Notes under the pieces: generated by a model
What the model was told of the DNA's origin: nothing
The model's database searches: none
Seen by the model: the letters and a program-made list of their open reading frames with translations, nothing else
DNA from: Lactobacillales bacterium
GTDB lineage: Bacteria > Bacillota > Bacilli > Lactobacillales > Streptococcaceae
DNA: 64,000 nt
Reading direction: 5' to 3'
NCBI GenBank assembly: GCA_031288715.1
Contig: JAITQW010000037.1
Coordinates: 1 to 64,000, forward strand
In this document: piece after piece, positions 1-8,439 of the stretch
How positions within the stretch are numbered: position 1 is the first letter of the stretch
Layout of the letters: the number at the start of each line of letters is the position of its first letter
Translations under genes and position numbers: made by a program

Positions 1-46
1 AAAAAATAACAATGCATTTTATAGCTAAGTAGCTAAAAATGCATTG
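1..46 (-). terminator. Rho-independent terminator, leftward
   Basis: Arms at 10-26 and 31-46 form a long hairpin (AATGCATTTT with AAAAATGCATT, plus AGCT with AGCT). Read on the minus strand it is followed by TTATTTTTT. It lies about 200 bases downstream of the ytxH stop and would end the leftward hprK-lgt-DUF948-ytxH transcript. Confidence 0.7.
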
Positions 47-242
47 AATTAAATTTCTAAGAAAAATTAAGTTTGTTGAATACTGGCATTAATAGTCTTA
101 ATATAGCTATTCATTTATACCATATAAAAGGATATTTGCAAAAGCTCTTAAATCACATGTTGACCAGTGCTCACAATTCCCAGCAGATATTCTTGTCGCA
201 AGGTCAACCACTTTATCACTGCACAACTTTCAGGGTTATCTG
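47..242 (-). other. Downstream region of ytxH, no convincing gene
   Basis: On the minus strand a 32-codon frame starts with GTG at 246, overlapping the ytxH stop, and ends at 148. Its Shine-Dalgarno is poor and I recognise no family. The same stretch holds a 7-base inverted repeat (GTTGACC at 159-165, GGTCAAC at 202-208) able to form a hairpin. It may be untranslated message or a gene remnant. Confidence 0.3.
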
Positions 243-584
243 TCACTCTTTGTCTTGTTTTAAAACAAAATCATCGATAGAGAAAACAATATCTTCTTTC
301 GGTTTTTCCTTCACTTCTTCAGAAGAGGTTGAAAATGAATTAGGTTCTCCATTCCTAAGCTCATTCAGATTCTCTTTTAAAATGTCTAACAAATGAGTAG
401 CACTTGCTATTTTCTCTTTCACAAACTCCGTAGTTTCAGGAAATTGTTTAGAAAAATCATTCATTTTTTTCTTCGTACCCTTTTGCAATTCTTTTCGAAC
501 TTTTGGAGATAGCAAAGCAGAAGTAGCTAAAATTGCTGTTCCTCCAAGAATAGTACTAGTCAAAAATTTACTCTTCTTTCCCAT
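243..584 (-). CDS. YtxH-family membrane-associated protein
   Basis: Small protein (113 aa) with a hydrophobic N-terminal segment (about residues 8-27, KFLTSTILGGTAILATSALL) followed by a charged, probably helical tail. This is the layout of the YtxH family, found in Firmicutes beside DUF948 proteins and linked to the cell envelope or general stress; the biochemical role is unknown. The ATG at 584 is chosen because AAGGAAG lies nine bases upstream, better placed than for the in-frame TTG at 590. The DUF948 gene ends 23 bases upstream, so the two are probably co-transcribed. The last 40 residues are acidic and low in complexity. Confidence 0.75.
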   Translation of the reverse strand: MGKKSKFLTSTILGGTAILATSALLSPKVRKELQKGTKKKMNDFSKQFPETTEFVKEKIASATHLLDILKENLNELRNGEPNSFSTSSEEVKEKPKEDIVFSIDDFVLKQDKE

Positions 585-607
585 AATCAAAAACTTCCTT
601 TCATATA

Positions 608-1030
608 CTATTTTTCGAATGGATCGCTTGAAGCTTTCTCCTTCTTTGTAAAGAATTTCAAAATTTGCTGACCTATCATCGTCATAGAAGCAATTTTTTT
701 AGTAATTTTTGCGCTTGCGGTCACACTAGAAGCTAGTTTCCTACCTTGTGTATTTAATTCACTAACACTTTCACTTAAATCAGCAATTGCTGTAAATAAC
801 GGATCAATCGTTTCTAATTTTTCATTGACATCTTCTACCAAAGTATTCGTCTTTGTAAGTAAAATATCTACTTGATGAAATAATACATCCGCTTCTTGAT
901 TCACTCTGTTAATGACACGATTAACAGAATCCACCGTTTTTCCAATTTTTTGTAATAAAAAAATGAAAGACAACACTAATAACACAACTGCTCCTGCAAT
1001 GATCAACAATGCAATTTCGCCACCTGTCAT
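608..1030 (-). CDS. DUF948 (YtxG-like) membrane protein
   Basis: A 140-residue protein with one N-terminal transmembrane helix (about 5-27) and a long amphipathic helical region with regular hydrophobic spacing, typical of DUF948 (B. subtilis YtxG). The start is ATG with GGAGG five bases upstream. It lies between lgt and ytxH; the DUF948-ytxH pair is common in Firmicutes. The function is not established for the family; a structural role at the membrane is inference from topology. Confidence 0.8.
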   Translation of the reverse strand: MTGGEIALLIIAGAVVLLVLSFIFLLQKIGKTVDSVNRVINRVNQEADVLFHQVDILLTKTNTLVEDVNEKLETIDPLFTAIADLSESVSELNTQGRKLASSVTASAKITKKIASMTMIGQQILKFFTKKEKASSDPFEK

Positions 1031-1108
1031 TTTTTCCTCCTCACAGACATCTTTGATTATAGTTACGATTTAATGAAATTATATCATTCTTTTATCAACT
1101 TATTTATT

Positions 1109-1915
1109 TTAAAGCTTAGAATACAAAGGGATGTCTTTCTTCTTTCGTCGAATAGCTACAAAGATAATTGCTAAAAATAAAAAGATAATAGATAATATTT
1201 GCGATATTCGAAAATCTCCAAAAATCATCAAACTGTCTGTACGCAGTCCTTCGATGAAAAACCGCCCCAATGAATACCAAGCAACATATTGCCAGAAAAT
1301 CTCACCTTCTAAATAAATATTTTTCCGATGACGAAGACATAAAATCAAAAAAAAGCCTAAGAAATTCCAAACAGACTCATATAAAAACGTAGGTTGATAA
1401 TATACTCCTTGAATCTCCATACCTTTAACGATAAATGTAGGAAGGTGAAGTGTTGAGCTTAAAAAATGTTGTGTTGTTTCTAAACCATAAGCTTCTTGAT
1501 TCGTAAAATTTCCCCATCGACCAATTGCTTGCGCTAAAAGCACACTAGGAGATCCCACATCTAAAAATAAAAATATGGGCAGTTTTCGCTTTTTGCAGAA
1601 GATAAAGAGACAGATAATTCCTGTAATGAGTCCTCCATAAATGGCTAAACCACCATGCCAAACGGCAAAAATCTCACTTGGATGATCGCAATATTCAGAA
1701 AAATTAAATATTACATAATAGATACGTGCCCCAAGAATAGAAAGAGGCAAAGCATACAAAACAAAGTCAAAAATATTACTTGTAGACAAGCCTTCTCTTT
1801 TTGCCTCTAAACTTGCGATAGAGGTTCCTAAAATCATTCCAAAAATAATAAATATGGCATACCAATGAATCTCTAGTGGTCCTAAATTGAATGCAACAGA
1901 TGAAATATTCAGCAC
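1109..1915 (-). CDS. lgt: Prolipoprotein diacylglyceryl transferase
   Basis: Lgt moves a diacylglyceryl group from phosphatidylglycerol to the lipobox cysteine of prolipoproteins at the outer face of the membrane. The 268-residue protein has the expected set of transmembrane helices and the family motifs HGGLAIYGG and RWGNFTNQEAYG, which contain the conserved His, Arg and Asn residues. Length is normal. The start is probably GTG at 1915 with only a weak purine-rich site upstream. It follows hprK by 27 bases; hprK-lgt is a conserved pair in Lactobacillales. The usual downstream gpsA is replaced here by the DUF948-ytxH pair. Confidence 0.95.
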   Translation of the reverse strand: MLNISSVAFNLGPLEIHWYAIFIIFGMILGTSIASLEAKREGLSTSNIFDFVLYALPLSILGARIYYVIFNFSEYCDHPSEIFAVWHGGLAIYGGLITGIICLFIFCKKRKLPIFLFLDVGSPSVLLAQAIGRWGNFTNQEAYGLETTQHFLSSTLHLPTFIVKGMEIQGVYYQPTFLYESVWNFLGFFLILCLRHRKNIYLEGEIFWQYVAWYSLGRFFIEGLRTDSLMIFGDFRISQILSIIFLFLAIIFVAIRRKKKDIPLYSKL

Positions 1916-1942
1916 AATTTTTCATTCTTTCTTAATATAAAC

Positions 1943-2878
1943 TTAGTCTTCTGAATTTTCTAGAATTAAATTACTTAATCGCTGAGAAAACGTCTCAGTC
2001 GCATCAAATCCCATACTACGAGCACGAAAATTCATTGCTGCTGCCTCAATAATCGTTGATAAATTACGCCCTGTTTTTACGGGAATTTGAATTTGCGGAA
2101 CATTCACATTCACAAGTGGTACTACAGTAGCTTCGCTTCCCAAACGATCGTAAGACTTCTCTTTTGACCATTGATCCAAATAAATGGTTAATTGAATTTG
2201 CATTGAACTACGTACTGCACTTGCACCAAATAGATGCATCACATCAATAATCCCAACACCTCGAATTTCTAACAGATGCTTTAAAATTTCTGGTGCCTCT
2301 CCTATGACCGTGAATTCATCTTTTTGATACACATCTACTCGATCGTCAGCAATTAGACGGTGCCCTAATTTGATCAATTCTAACCCTGTTTCAGATTTTC
2401 CGATTCCTGAATCTCCTTGAATCAAAACACCTAAACCATAAACATCCAATAATACTCCATGAATACTTATTCGTTCTGCTAAACGATCTGCTAAAAAACT
2501 TACAATCATACCAGATAGGCGAGACGTTTTTAAAGGTGAACGTAACAACGAAATTTTAGATTCTTTTGCAATTTGCACAAATTCTTCTGAACATTCTAAA
2601 TCTCTAGAAATTACAATTGCAGGAGTATTTTCATGGAATATTTTTCTTAAAATTTTCAATTTATTCTTGGAATCCACTTGCTCCATAAAGATAATTTCCT
2701 TACGACCAAACATTTGAACTCTTTCAGAAGAGTAGTATTGGAAGTACCCTGTTAATTCCAAACCAGGTCGTGAAATGTTACTTGTTTTAATCTTTCTTCT
2801 TAATGAATTTTCATCACCGACCATTACTTCCAGATTTAATTTTTTCACTAAATCAGAAACTCTTACAAACCCACTCAA
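1943..2878 (-). CDS. hprK: HPr kinase/phosphorylase
   Basis: Bifunctional enzyme that phosphorylates and dephosphorylates Ser46 of HPr and so controls carbon catabolite repression with CcpA. With the start used here it has 311 residues, the normal family length. An N-terminal domain precedes the catalytic domain, with the conserved His in ISIHGVLLD, the P-loop GDSGIGKSE (about residues 155-163) and the C-terminal signature IRGVGIIDV. The frame is open back to 2962, but that would overlap the permease by 43 bases. GAGGAG lies nine bases before a TTG at 2878 and the following residues align with normal HprK N-termini, so TTG is preferred. Confidence 0.93.
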   Translation of the reverse strand: MSGFVRVSDLVKKLNLEVMVGDENSLRRKIKTSNISRPGLELTGYFQYYSSERVQMFGRKEIIFMEQVDSKNKLKILRKIFHENTPAIVISRDLECSEEFVQIAKESKISLLRSPLKTSRLSGMIVSFLADRLAERISIHGVLLDVYGLGVLIQGDSGIGKSETGLELIKLGHRLIADDRVDVYQKDEFTVIGEAPEILKHLLEIRGVGIIDVMHLFGASAVRSSMQIQLTIYLDQWSKEKSYDRLGSEATVVPLVNVNVPQIQIPVKTGRNLSTIIEAAAMNFRARSMGFDATETFSQRLSNLILENSED

Positions 2879-2919
2879 TGAACTCAACTCCTCACTGGAT
2901 GCGCGTATTAAGATTTGTT

Positions 2920-4263
2920 TTAAGAATGCCACCAATAAATTAAGTTTACTCCTACAAACCAAATTGGCGCAAAAAACAGGGCAATTCGCGTTTCATGAAT
3001 GAACAACATAATTCCAATCACAAATAGTATAAAAATACAAACAAAGTAGTTACTAAACGGGTACCATGGCAGTTTAAATTCTAAATTTTTAGTATCCTTT
3101 ACACTCTTTCGATATCTTATATGTGCCCAAACTAGCATAAACCAAATATACAAAAAACAAATGGTTGAAATGCTGGAAATGATTTCAAATACTTGACTTG
3201 GAATGAAAAAATTCAATAGAACAACGATAAAAACAACTGCACCAGAGAAAAAAATAGAATAATAAGGAACTTGTCTTTTATTAAGTTTCAAATGACGCCT
3301 TGATGCAATGCCATCTCCAGCCAGTGAGTGGGTCATTCGACTGGTACTATAAATCGCACTATTACAAGAAGAAGCTGCTGCAGTTAAAACCACAAAATTA
3401 ATGACAGAAGCTGCCATTACAATTCCGAAATCTGAAAAAACTTCTACAAATGGGCTTTGACCGGAGTTAATATTTGTCCAAGGGTATACCGTCATAATGA
3501 CAAACAAAGCTAAGACATAAAATAAAATAATTCGAGTTGGAATATTATTAATTGCATTGGGAATTACTTTTTTCGGATTTTTAGTTTCTCCAGAAATGAG
3601 ACCTACCACTTCAATTCCAACAAATGAAAATGTGACTAATTGAAAGGACAGCAAGAACCCCTTGAGACCCTTTGGAAACATTCCACCATGAGTCCAAAGA
3701 TTTGAAATTTGTGCTACATTTCCATCAATTCTGGCTTTAGAAACCAGCATGAACGCTCCAAAAAAAATCAAAGAAATGATTGCAATAATTTTAATAAGTG
3801 CAAACCAAAATTCTAACTCTCCAAAAATTTGCACTGCAGTTAAATTTAATCCTACCAAGAAAATCAACGAAATAAGTGGTGAAACCCAAACAGGAACGTT
3901 TGGCGCCCAGTGTTTTACATAAACACCTGTAGCAGTCAAATCCGTCATTGCTAAACAAATCCAACAAAACCAATAGGTCCAACCAAAAAAGAAGGCATGT
4001 TTTTTACCGAAGTAATCTTTAATAAAATCTAAAAAAGAATGATGCTCCAGGTTAGATAATAGCAGCTCCCCTAAAGCTCGCATCAACAAAAATGAAACAA
4101 TCCCCACAATAATGTAGGCAATCAATATCGAAGGTCCAGCAAGTTGAATTGCTTTTCCTGATCCTAAAAATAGCCCTGTTCCAATAGCTCCTCCAAGCGA
4201 AATTAGCTGTACATGCCGATTTTTAAGACCTCTTTTTAATTCTTGTTGACTATCTTCTTCCAT
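2920..4263 (-). CDS. APC-family amino-acid permease
   Basis: A 447-residue protein with about twelve transmembrane helices and the N-terminal signature SLGGAIGTGLFLGSG of the amino-acid transporter (AAT) branch of the APC superfamily. It is a proton-coupled amino-acid importer. Members of this branch carry alanine, serine, glycine, proline, histidine or aromatic residues, and the sequence alone does not decide which. ASSCNSAIYSTSRM matches the conserved helix-8 region of the family. The start ATG has GAGAGG upstream. It ends 42 bases before hprK, so hprK may be read through from it. This is not the neighbour hprK usually has, which suggests a rearrangement. Confidence 0.88.
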   Translation of the reverse strand: MEEDSQQELKRGLKNRHVQLISLGGAIGTGLFLGSGKAIQLAGPSILIAYIIVGIVSFLLMRALGELLLSNLEHHSFLDFIKDYFGKKHAFFFGWTYWFCWICLAMTDLTATGVYVKHWAPNVPVWVSPLISLIFLVGLNLTAVQIFGELEFWFALIKIIAIISLIFFGAFMLVSKARIDGNVAQISNLWTHGGMFPKGLKGFLLSFQLVTFSFVGIEVVGLISGETKNPKKVIPNAINNIPTRIILFYVLALFVIMTVYPWTNINSGQSPFVEVFSDFGIVMAASVINFVVLTAAASSCNSAIYSTSRMTHSLAGDGIASRRHLKLNKRQVPYYSIFFSGAVVFIVVLLNFFIPSQVFEIISSISTICFLYIWFMLVWAHIRYRKSVKDTKNLEFKLPWYPFSNYFVCIFILFVIGIMLFIHETRIALFFAPIWFVGVNLIYWWHS

Positions 4264-4480
4264 AAATATTTGAATCCTCTCATTTTTATAATTTGTAACC
4301 GACTAAACTATAGCTAAGTATAGAGCAAAATCATCAATAAATAAATGATTTTTACAAATAAAATTTGCCAAAACATAAGAAAGTAACAGGAGCTGACTTG
4401 TTTTAAATTTTAATCAAAAATTACTATATTTCATGCCCTTTAGTCCATAAATTTATAATTGTTTTGATTTTTGGATAAAT
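4264..4480. other. Intergenic region between lysR and the permease
   Basis: AT-rich spacer downstream of the LysR gene and upstream of the permease, both leftward. It should hold the permease promoter, but I see no convincing -35/-10 pair, RNA or repeat. Confidence 0.3.
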
Positions 4481-5395
4481 TTAAATACTACCTCTCTTGC
4501 TCAAACATTCTTTTAACAAATTTACATAAGCAATTGCCGTTTTACTTAATCTGTGATAATCATTTATCACATAACCAATCTCAATTTGTTCTGTAGAATT
4601 TAGCGAACATGTAATAATGTTTTCTCCATTCAAATCAGTATTGATAATACCTGAGCTAATCGTATAACCGTCTAATCCTATCAATAAATTAAATAAAGTT
4701 GCTCTGTCGCTTACAATAATAGATTTCTGACTCATACAATCAGCTAATACTTCTTCCCAAAAATAAAAAGAATTAAAATGCCCTTGCTCATAACTTAATT
4801 TAGGATATTTTGCTAAATCATCAAAGGTCACAATTCCTTTTGCTGCAAGTGGGTGATTTTTATATAGAAATACATGTGGTTTTGCAACATGGAGTGGGAT
4901 AAAAGATAAATGCTTCTCTCTCAAAACACCAGTTATCACTTGACGATTATAGTTACTCAAGTAAATAATTCCCAGCTCACTCTTCAAATTGGCAATATCA
5001 GCAAGTACTTCATAAGTGCGTAGTTCCTTTAAGGTGGCTTGATAACTCTTTGCGTCAAGTGCTTTTAGAAGTTTTACAAATGCCTCAACCACAAAAGCAT
5101 AGTGTTGAGATGCAACACTAAAAATCTGTTTCGGTACATCATTTTCTTTATAGCGACGATTCATCAACTCCACTTGTTCCAACACTTGTCTAGCGTATGC
5201 CAAAAACTCTTCCCCTTCACGTGTTAACGTAATCCCTTTGTGACTACGATGGAAAAGGACAATATTCATTTCTTTTTCTAATTCTTTCATTGCATTCGAC
5301 AAAGATGGCTGTGAAATATATAAATCTTTTGCTGCTTGTGTTATGGATACTGTTTCAGCGATTTTTGATAAATATTCTAGCTGTTGAATACGCAT
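4481..5395 (-). CDS. LysR-family regulator, probably MetR/MtaR-like
   Basis: A 304-residue LysR-type regulator: N-terminal winged helix-turn-helix (about residues 1-60, with QAAKDLYISQPSLSNAMKEL) and a C-terminal co-inducer domain. The ATG at 5395 gives the standard length and the usual LysR N-terminus MRIQQLEYL; the frame is open to 5476, but that would add 27 atypical residues. It is divergent from metE, as MetR, MtaR and related methionine regulators often are. Its own promoter (5423-5451) carries a candidate operator, so autoregulation and control of metE are likely. This is inferred from position and not from ligand residues. Confidence 0.82.
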   Translation of the reverse strand: MRIQQLEYLSKIAETVSITQAAKDLYISQPSLSNAMKELEKEMNIVLFHRSHKGITLTREGEEFLAYARQVLEQVELMNRRYKENDVPKQIFSVASQHYAFVVEAFVKLLKALDAKSYQATLKELRTYEVLADIANLKSELGIIYLSNYNRQVITGVLREKHLSFIPLHVAKPHVFLYKNHPLAAKGIVTFDDLAKYPKLSYEQGHFNSFYFWEEVLADCMSQKSIIVSDRATLFNLLIGLDGYTISSGIINTDLNGENIITCSLNSTEQIEIGYVINDYHRLSKTAIAYVNLLKECLSKRGSI

Positions 5396-5422
5396 TGTTT
5401 TTCTTAACTTTCTTTTTTTTAT

Positions 5423-5451
5423 ATAATAGCTTACAACTATGGAACTTACAA
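5423..5451 (-). promoter_or_regulatory. lysR promoter with MET-box-like dyad
   Basis: On the minus strand TTGTAA (5446-5451) and TATTAT (5423-5428) are 17 bases apart. Inside the spacer and touching the -10 is ATAGCTTACAACTAT (5426-5440). The 17-mer 5425-5441 agrees at 12 of 16 defined positions with the streptococcal methionine-regulator site TATAGTTtnaAACTATA as I remember it. This fits an autoregulatory site shared with metE. The metE side has a candidate -10 TATACT at 5558-5563 with no good -35, as expected for an activated promoter. Confidence 0.5.
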
Positions 5452-5643
5452 ATAGATAGATATTATCTTTGTGCATAATTTTTTAATACAATGTGTTTAA
5501 TCGTTATTATATATGGTCTAGTGAATACTGTGAGTAATAGTTATTTTTATCATTCTCTATACTCGCTTATCCAAAGTAATAAAATCGTTAACAGACTCTT
5601 ATTTAATAACTTTAAATATAAAAATAAGATTGGAGAGAAAATT

Positions 5644-7899
5644 ATGTGTAGAACATCTATTATCGGTTTTCCACGAATTGGAAAAAAACGAGAATTAAAA
5701 TTTGCAACGGAAAAATATTTTAAACAGGAAATTTCAACGAAAGAATTACAAGAGGTAGCAAGAAAAATTCGCCTTGAAAATTGGGAAATACAGAAAAAAA
5801 ACAACATTTCATTCATTCCATCAAACGATTTTTCCTTTTATGATTCAATGTTAGACATGGCACAAACACTTAATATCATTCCAAAGCGTTATCAAGTACT
5901 TGAACTCTCTAAGCTCGATACATATTTTGCTATGGCTCGTGGATATCAAGGAACAAATGGAGATGCAAAAGCGTTACGGATGAAAAAATGGTTTAATACC
6001 AACTACCATTATCTTGTCCCAGAATTTGAGCCATCAACAAAGGTTATACTTAATGCAAAAAGTATTCTTGCAAAATATAACGAAGCAAAAGATGCTGGAA
6101 TTAAGACCAAGTCTGTAATCATTGGTCCTTATACTTTTCTACAATTATCAGAGTTTAAAAAGTGTACTCTTGATGAATTTGTAAATCCAATCATTGAAGC
6201 ATATAGCCAACTACTTGAACACTTCAATCAATGCAATGTTAACTGGGTACAATTTGATGAACCCTTCTTAATCCATGATACTGACGAAGCACAATTAGCA
6301 TTATTTAATAAATTATATAAAAAAATTTTACTCCATAAAGGAAGCACAAACGTCCTTTTGCAAACGTATTTTGGAGATGTTCGCGATAGTTATCAGCATA
6401 TCATTAATCACCATTTTGATGGTATCGGCCTTGACTTCGTGGAAGGAAAAGAAACGCTTAATCTCTTGAAAACCTATGATTTTCCAAAGGAAAAATTACT
6501 GTTTGCCGGTGTAGTCAATGGCAAAAACATTTGGCGTAATAGATATCAACAAACACTTGAAACCTTACATGCATTGCCAAACGTGTCCGATATTATTATT
6601 TCAACATCTTGCTCTTTACAGCATGTACCACTTACCATCAAAAACGAAACACAACTTGAAAATGAAGTATTACAGCAATTCGCTTTTGCTCAAGAAAAGC
6701 TTGAGGAGTTGGAAGAATTACGAATTGCCTATAGCGATAATAACTATTCGCTTGTCGAAGAAAACGAAAGATGTTTTCAGAATCGAAAGTTAAAAGCCAA
6801 TCTTAGCGTGCAAAAGGAAGCTGAACAATTAACAGAGGCCGATTTTATTCGCCATCCTAAAGCATCAATTCGCCGTACAATTCAAAAAGATGCCTTGAAA
6901 TTACCAATTTTACCAACAACTACGATTGGTTCATTTCCACAAACTTCAGATGTACGAAAAACACGTCAACACTATTTGAGAGGAGAGATCAATGAAGTAG
7001 AATACCAAGCTTATATTCATCAAAATACAGCAGAAATCATTCAATGGCAAGAAAAAATTGGCTTAGATGTCTTAGTGCATGGGGAGTTTGAGCGCAATGA
7101 TATGGTTGAATTTTTCGGACAAACGCTTGATGGCTTTGTTTTTAGCCAATACGGATGGGTACAATCTTACGGAACACGCTGTGTGAAGCCTCCTATTATT
7201 TTCGGAGATGTAGAACGTAAAAATCCTATTACCGTTGAATTGGCAAAATTTGCACAGAGTCAAACCACAAAGTTTGTAAAGGGAATGTTAACGGGACCAG
7301 TTACTATTTTAAATTGGAGTTTTCCACGTGAAGATATTTCCATAAAGGACTCTACTATTCAACTTGCACTGGCTATTCAAAAAGAGGTACTTGATTTAGA
7401 AAAGGCCGGCATTCACATCATCCAAATTGATGAGGCCGCTTTACGTGAAAAGCTACCATTAAGAAAAGAAGACTGGTACAGCGAATATTTAGATTGGGTA
7501 ATTCCTGCCTTTCGTTTAGTGCATAGCAAAGTACAAGCAAAGACACAGATTCATACACACATGTGCTATTCGGAGTTTTCCGATATTATTCAATCCATTG
7601 ATGATATGGATGCAGATGTAATATCCTTTGAAGCTTCAAGAAGCGATTTATCCATCTTAGATGTGTTAAAAGAAAATAATTTTCAAACACAAGTTGGACC
7701 TGGTGTCTATGACATTCATTCTCCACGTGTACCAAGCAGTGAGGAAATTGAAGAGGTTATTAAAAGTATTCTTCAACACTTACCTATTCAACAAGTGTGG
7801 ATTAACCCAGATTGTGGATTAAAAACACGTAGCATCCCAGAAGCTAAAGATAGCTTATTTAACATGATAAAAGCGCGTGATAATATAATTAAGAGGTGA
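5644..7899 (+). CDS. metE: Cobalamin-independent methionine synthase
   Basis: Transfers a methyl group from 5-methyltetrahydropteroyl-tri-L-glutamate to homocysteine, the last step of methionine synthesis. The 751-residue protein has the two-barrel layout: an N-terminal half starting GFPRIGKKRELK, and a catalytic C-terminal half beginning near TTTIGSFPQT. Zinc and homocysteine ligands are visible in HTHMCYSE and NPDCGLKTR. The frame is open from 5491, but GGAGAG eight bases before the ATG at 5644 and the standard MetE N-terminus fix the start. It is one of two plus-strand genes in the window. The adjacent LysR gene probably controls it. Confidence 0.96.
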   Translation: MCRTSIIGFPRIGKKRELKFATEKYFKQEISTKELQEVARKIRLENWEIQKKNNISFIPSNDFSFYDSMLDMAQTLNIIPKRYQVLELSKLDTYFAMARGYQGTNGDAKALRMKKWFNTNYHYLVPEFEPSTKVILNAKSILAKYNEAKDAGIKTKSVIIGPYTFLQLSEFKKCTLDEFVNPIIEAYSQLLEHFNQCNVNWVQFDEPFLIHDTDEAQLALFNKLYKKILLHKGSTNVLLQTYFGDVRDSYQHIINHHFDGIGLDFVEGKETLNLLKTYDFPKEKLLFAGVVNGKNIWRNRYQQTLETLHALPNVSDIIISTSCSLQHVPLTIKNETQLENEVLQQFAFAQEKLEELEELRIAYSDNNYSLVEENERCFQNRKLKANLSVQKEAEQLTEADFIRHPKASIRRTIQKDALKLPILPTTTIGSFPQTSDVRKTRQHYLRGEINEVEYQAYIHQNTAEIIQWQEKIGLDVLVHGEFERNDMVEFFGQTLDGFVFSQYGWVQSYGTRCVKPPIIFGDVERKNPITVELAKFAQSQTTKFVKGMLTGPVTILNWSFPREDISIKDSTIQLALAIQKEVLDLEKAGIHIIQIDEAALREKLPLRKEDWYSEYLDWVIPAFRLVHSKVQAKTQIHTHMCYSEFSDIIQSIDDMDADVISFEASRSDLSILDVLKENNFQTQVGPGVYDIHSPRVPSSEEIEEVIKSILQHLPIQQVWINPDCGLKTRSIPEAKDSLFNMIKARDNIIKR

Positions 7900-7914
7900 T
7901 AAAAAATGCTCATA

Positions 7915-7985
7915 AAAAGATACGTCTGCTTATACTTTGACAAGCATCGCTTGCTTCGTAAAAGTCTAGGCAGACGTACCTCTTA
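7915..7985. repeat. Long imperfect hairpin downstream of metE
   Basis: Nested inverted arms: TACGTCTGC (7921-7929) with GCAGACGTA (7970-7978), ACTTT (7934-7938) with AAAGT (7961-7965), and CAAGC-ATC-GCTTG (7941-7953). Flanking AAGA and TCTT extend it. There is no T-run on either side, so it is not a standard terminator, although it may stop metE transcripts or protect their 3' ends. A second small hairpin, CTATTAT with ATAATAG, follows at 8001-8023. A relic of a small mobile element is an alternative. Confidence 0.55.
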
Positions 7986-8038
7986 GTATCGGAATTTTCG
8001 CTATTATAGAAAAGCCATAATAGACTCTAAATAAATTG

Positions 8039-8380
8039 CTACAGCGCTTCCCTTCCACTTTCTCCTGTTCTAATTCGTACTACTTCTTCAATTGGCCAGA
8101 CAAATATTTTTCCGTCTCCAACTTCTCCAGTACGAGTTTTTTCAATAATTAAATCAATTACTTGATCCACGTGATTATCTTCTACAACCATCTCTAATTT
8201 CACTTTTGTAAGTAAAGTGGTAATTATCTTTTGTCCTCGAAGATACTCATGAAAACCTTGTTGATTTCCAAATCCTAGAACTTGAGAAACCGTAACTCCA
8301 TGGACAATTTCACTCTCACCAATCACTTTTTTCAACTCTTCTAATTTTTCTGTACGAATAATTGCTTCTACTTTCTTCAT
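8039..8380 (-). CDS. glnK: PII nitrogen signal protein GlnK
   Basis: A 113-residue PII protein: N-terminal MKKVEAIIRTEKLEEL, a T-loop following VLGFGNQQGF, and the C-terminal signature TRTGEVGDGKIFV, which contributes to nucleotide binding. It should bind ATP, ADP and 2-oxoglutarate and gate AmtB. The T-loop has QKIITTL where E. coli GlnB has the uridylylated tyrosine (AEYMVDF), so control by uridylylation is not expected; direct ligand control is likely, as in other Firmicutes. It lies 59 bases downstream of amtB in the same direction. Confidence 0.92.
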   Translation of the reverse strand: MKKVEAIIRTEKLEELKKVIGESEIVHGVTVSQVLGFGNQQGFHEYLRGQKIITTLLTKVKLEMVVEDNHVDQVIDLIIEKTRTGEVGDGKIFVWPIEEVVRIRTGESGREAL

Positions 8381-8439
8381 AGACTCTTCCTTTCAAATTA
8401 ATCGACTATGTTAAAAAATTAGTTTTCTCTATCTGTTTT

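Noticed and set aside
5491-5643. 51-codon N-terminal extension of metE
   Set aside because: No homology to MetE, covers the regulatory region, and a good Shine-Dalgarno precedes ATG 5644.
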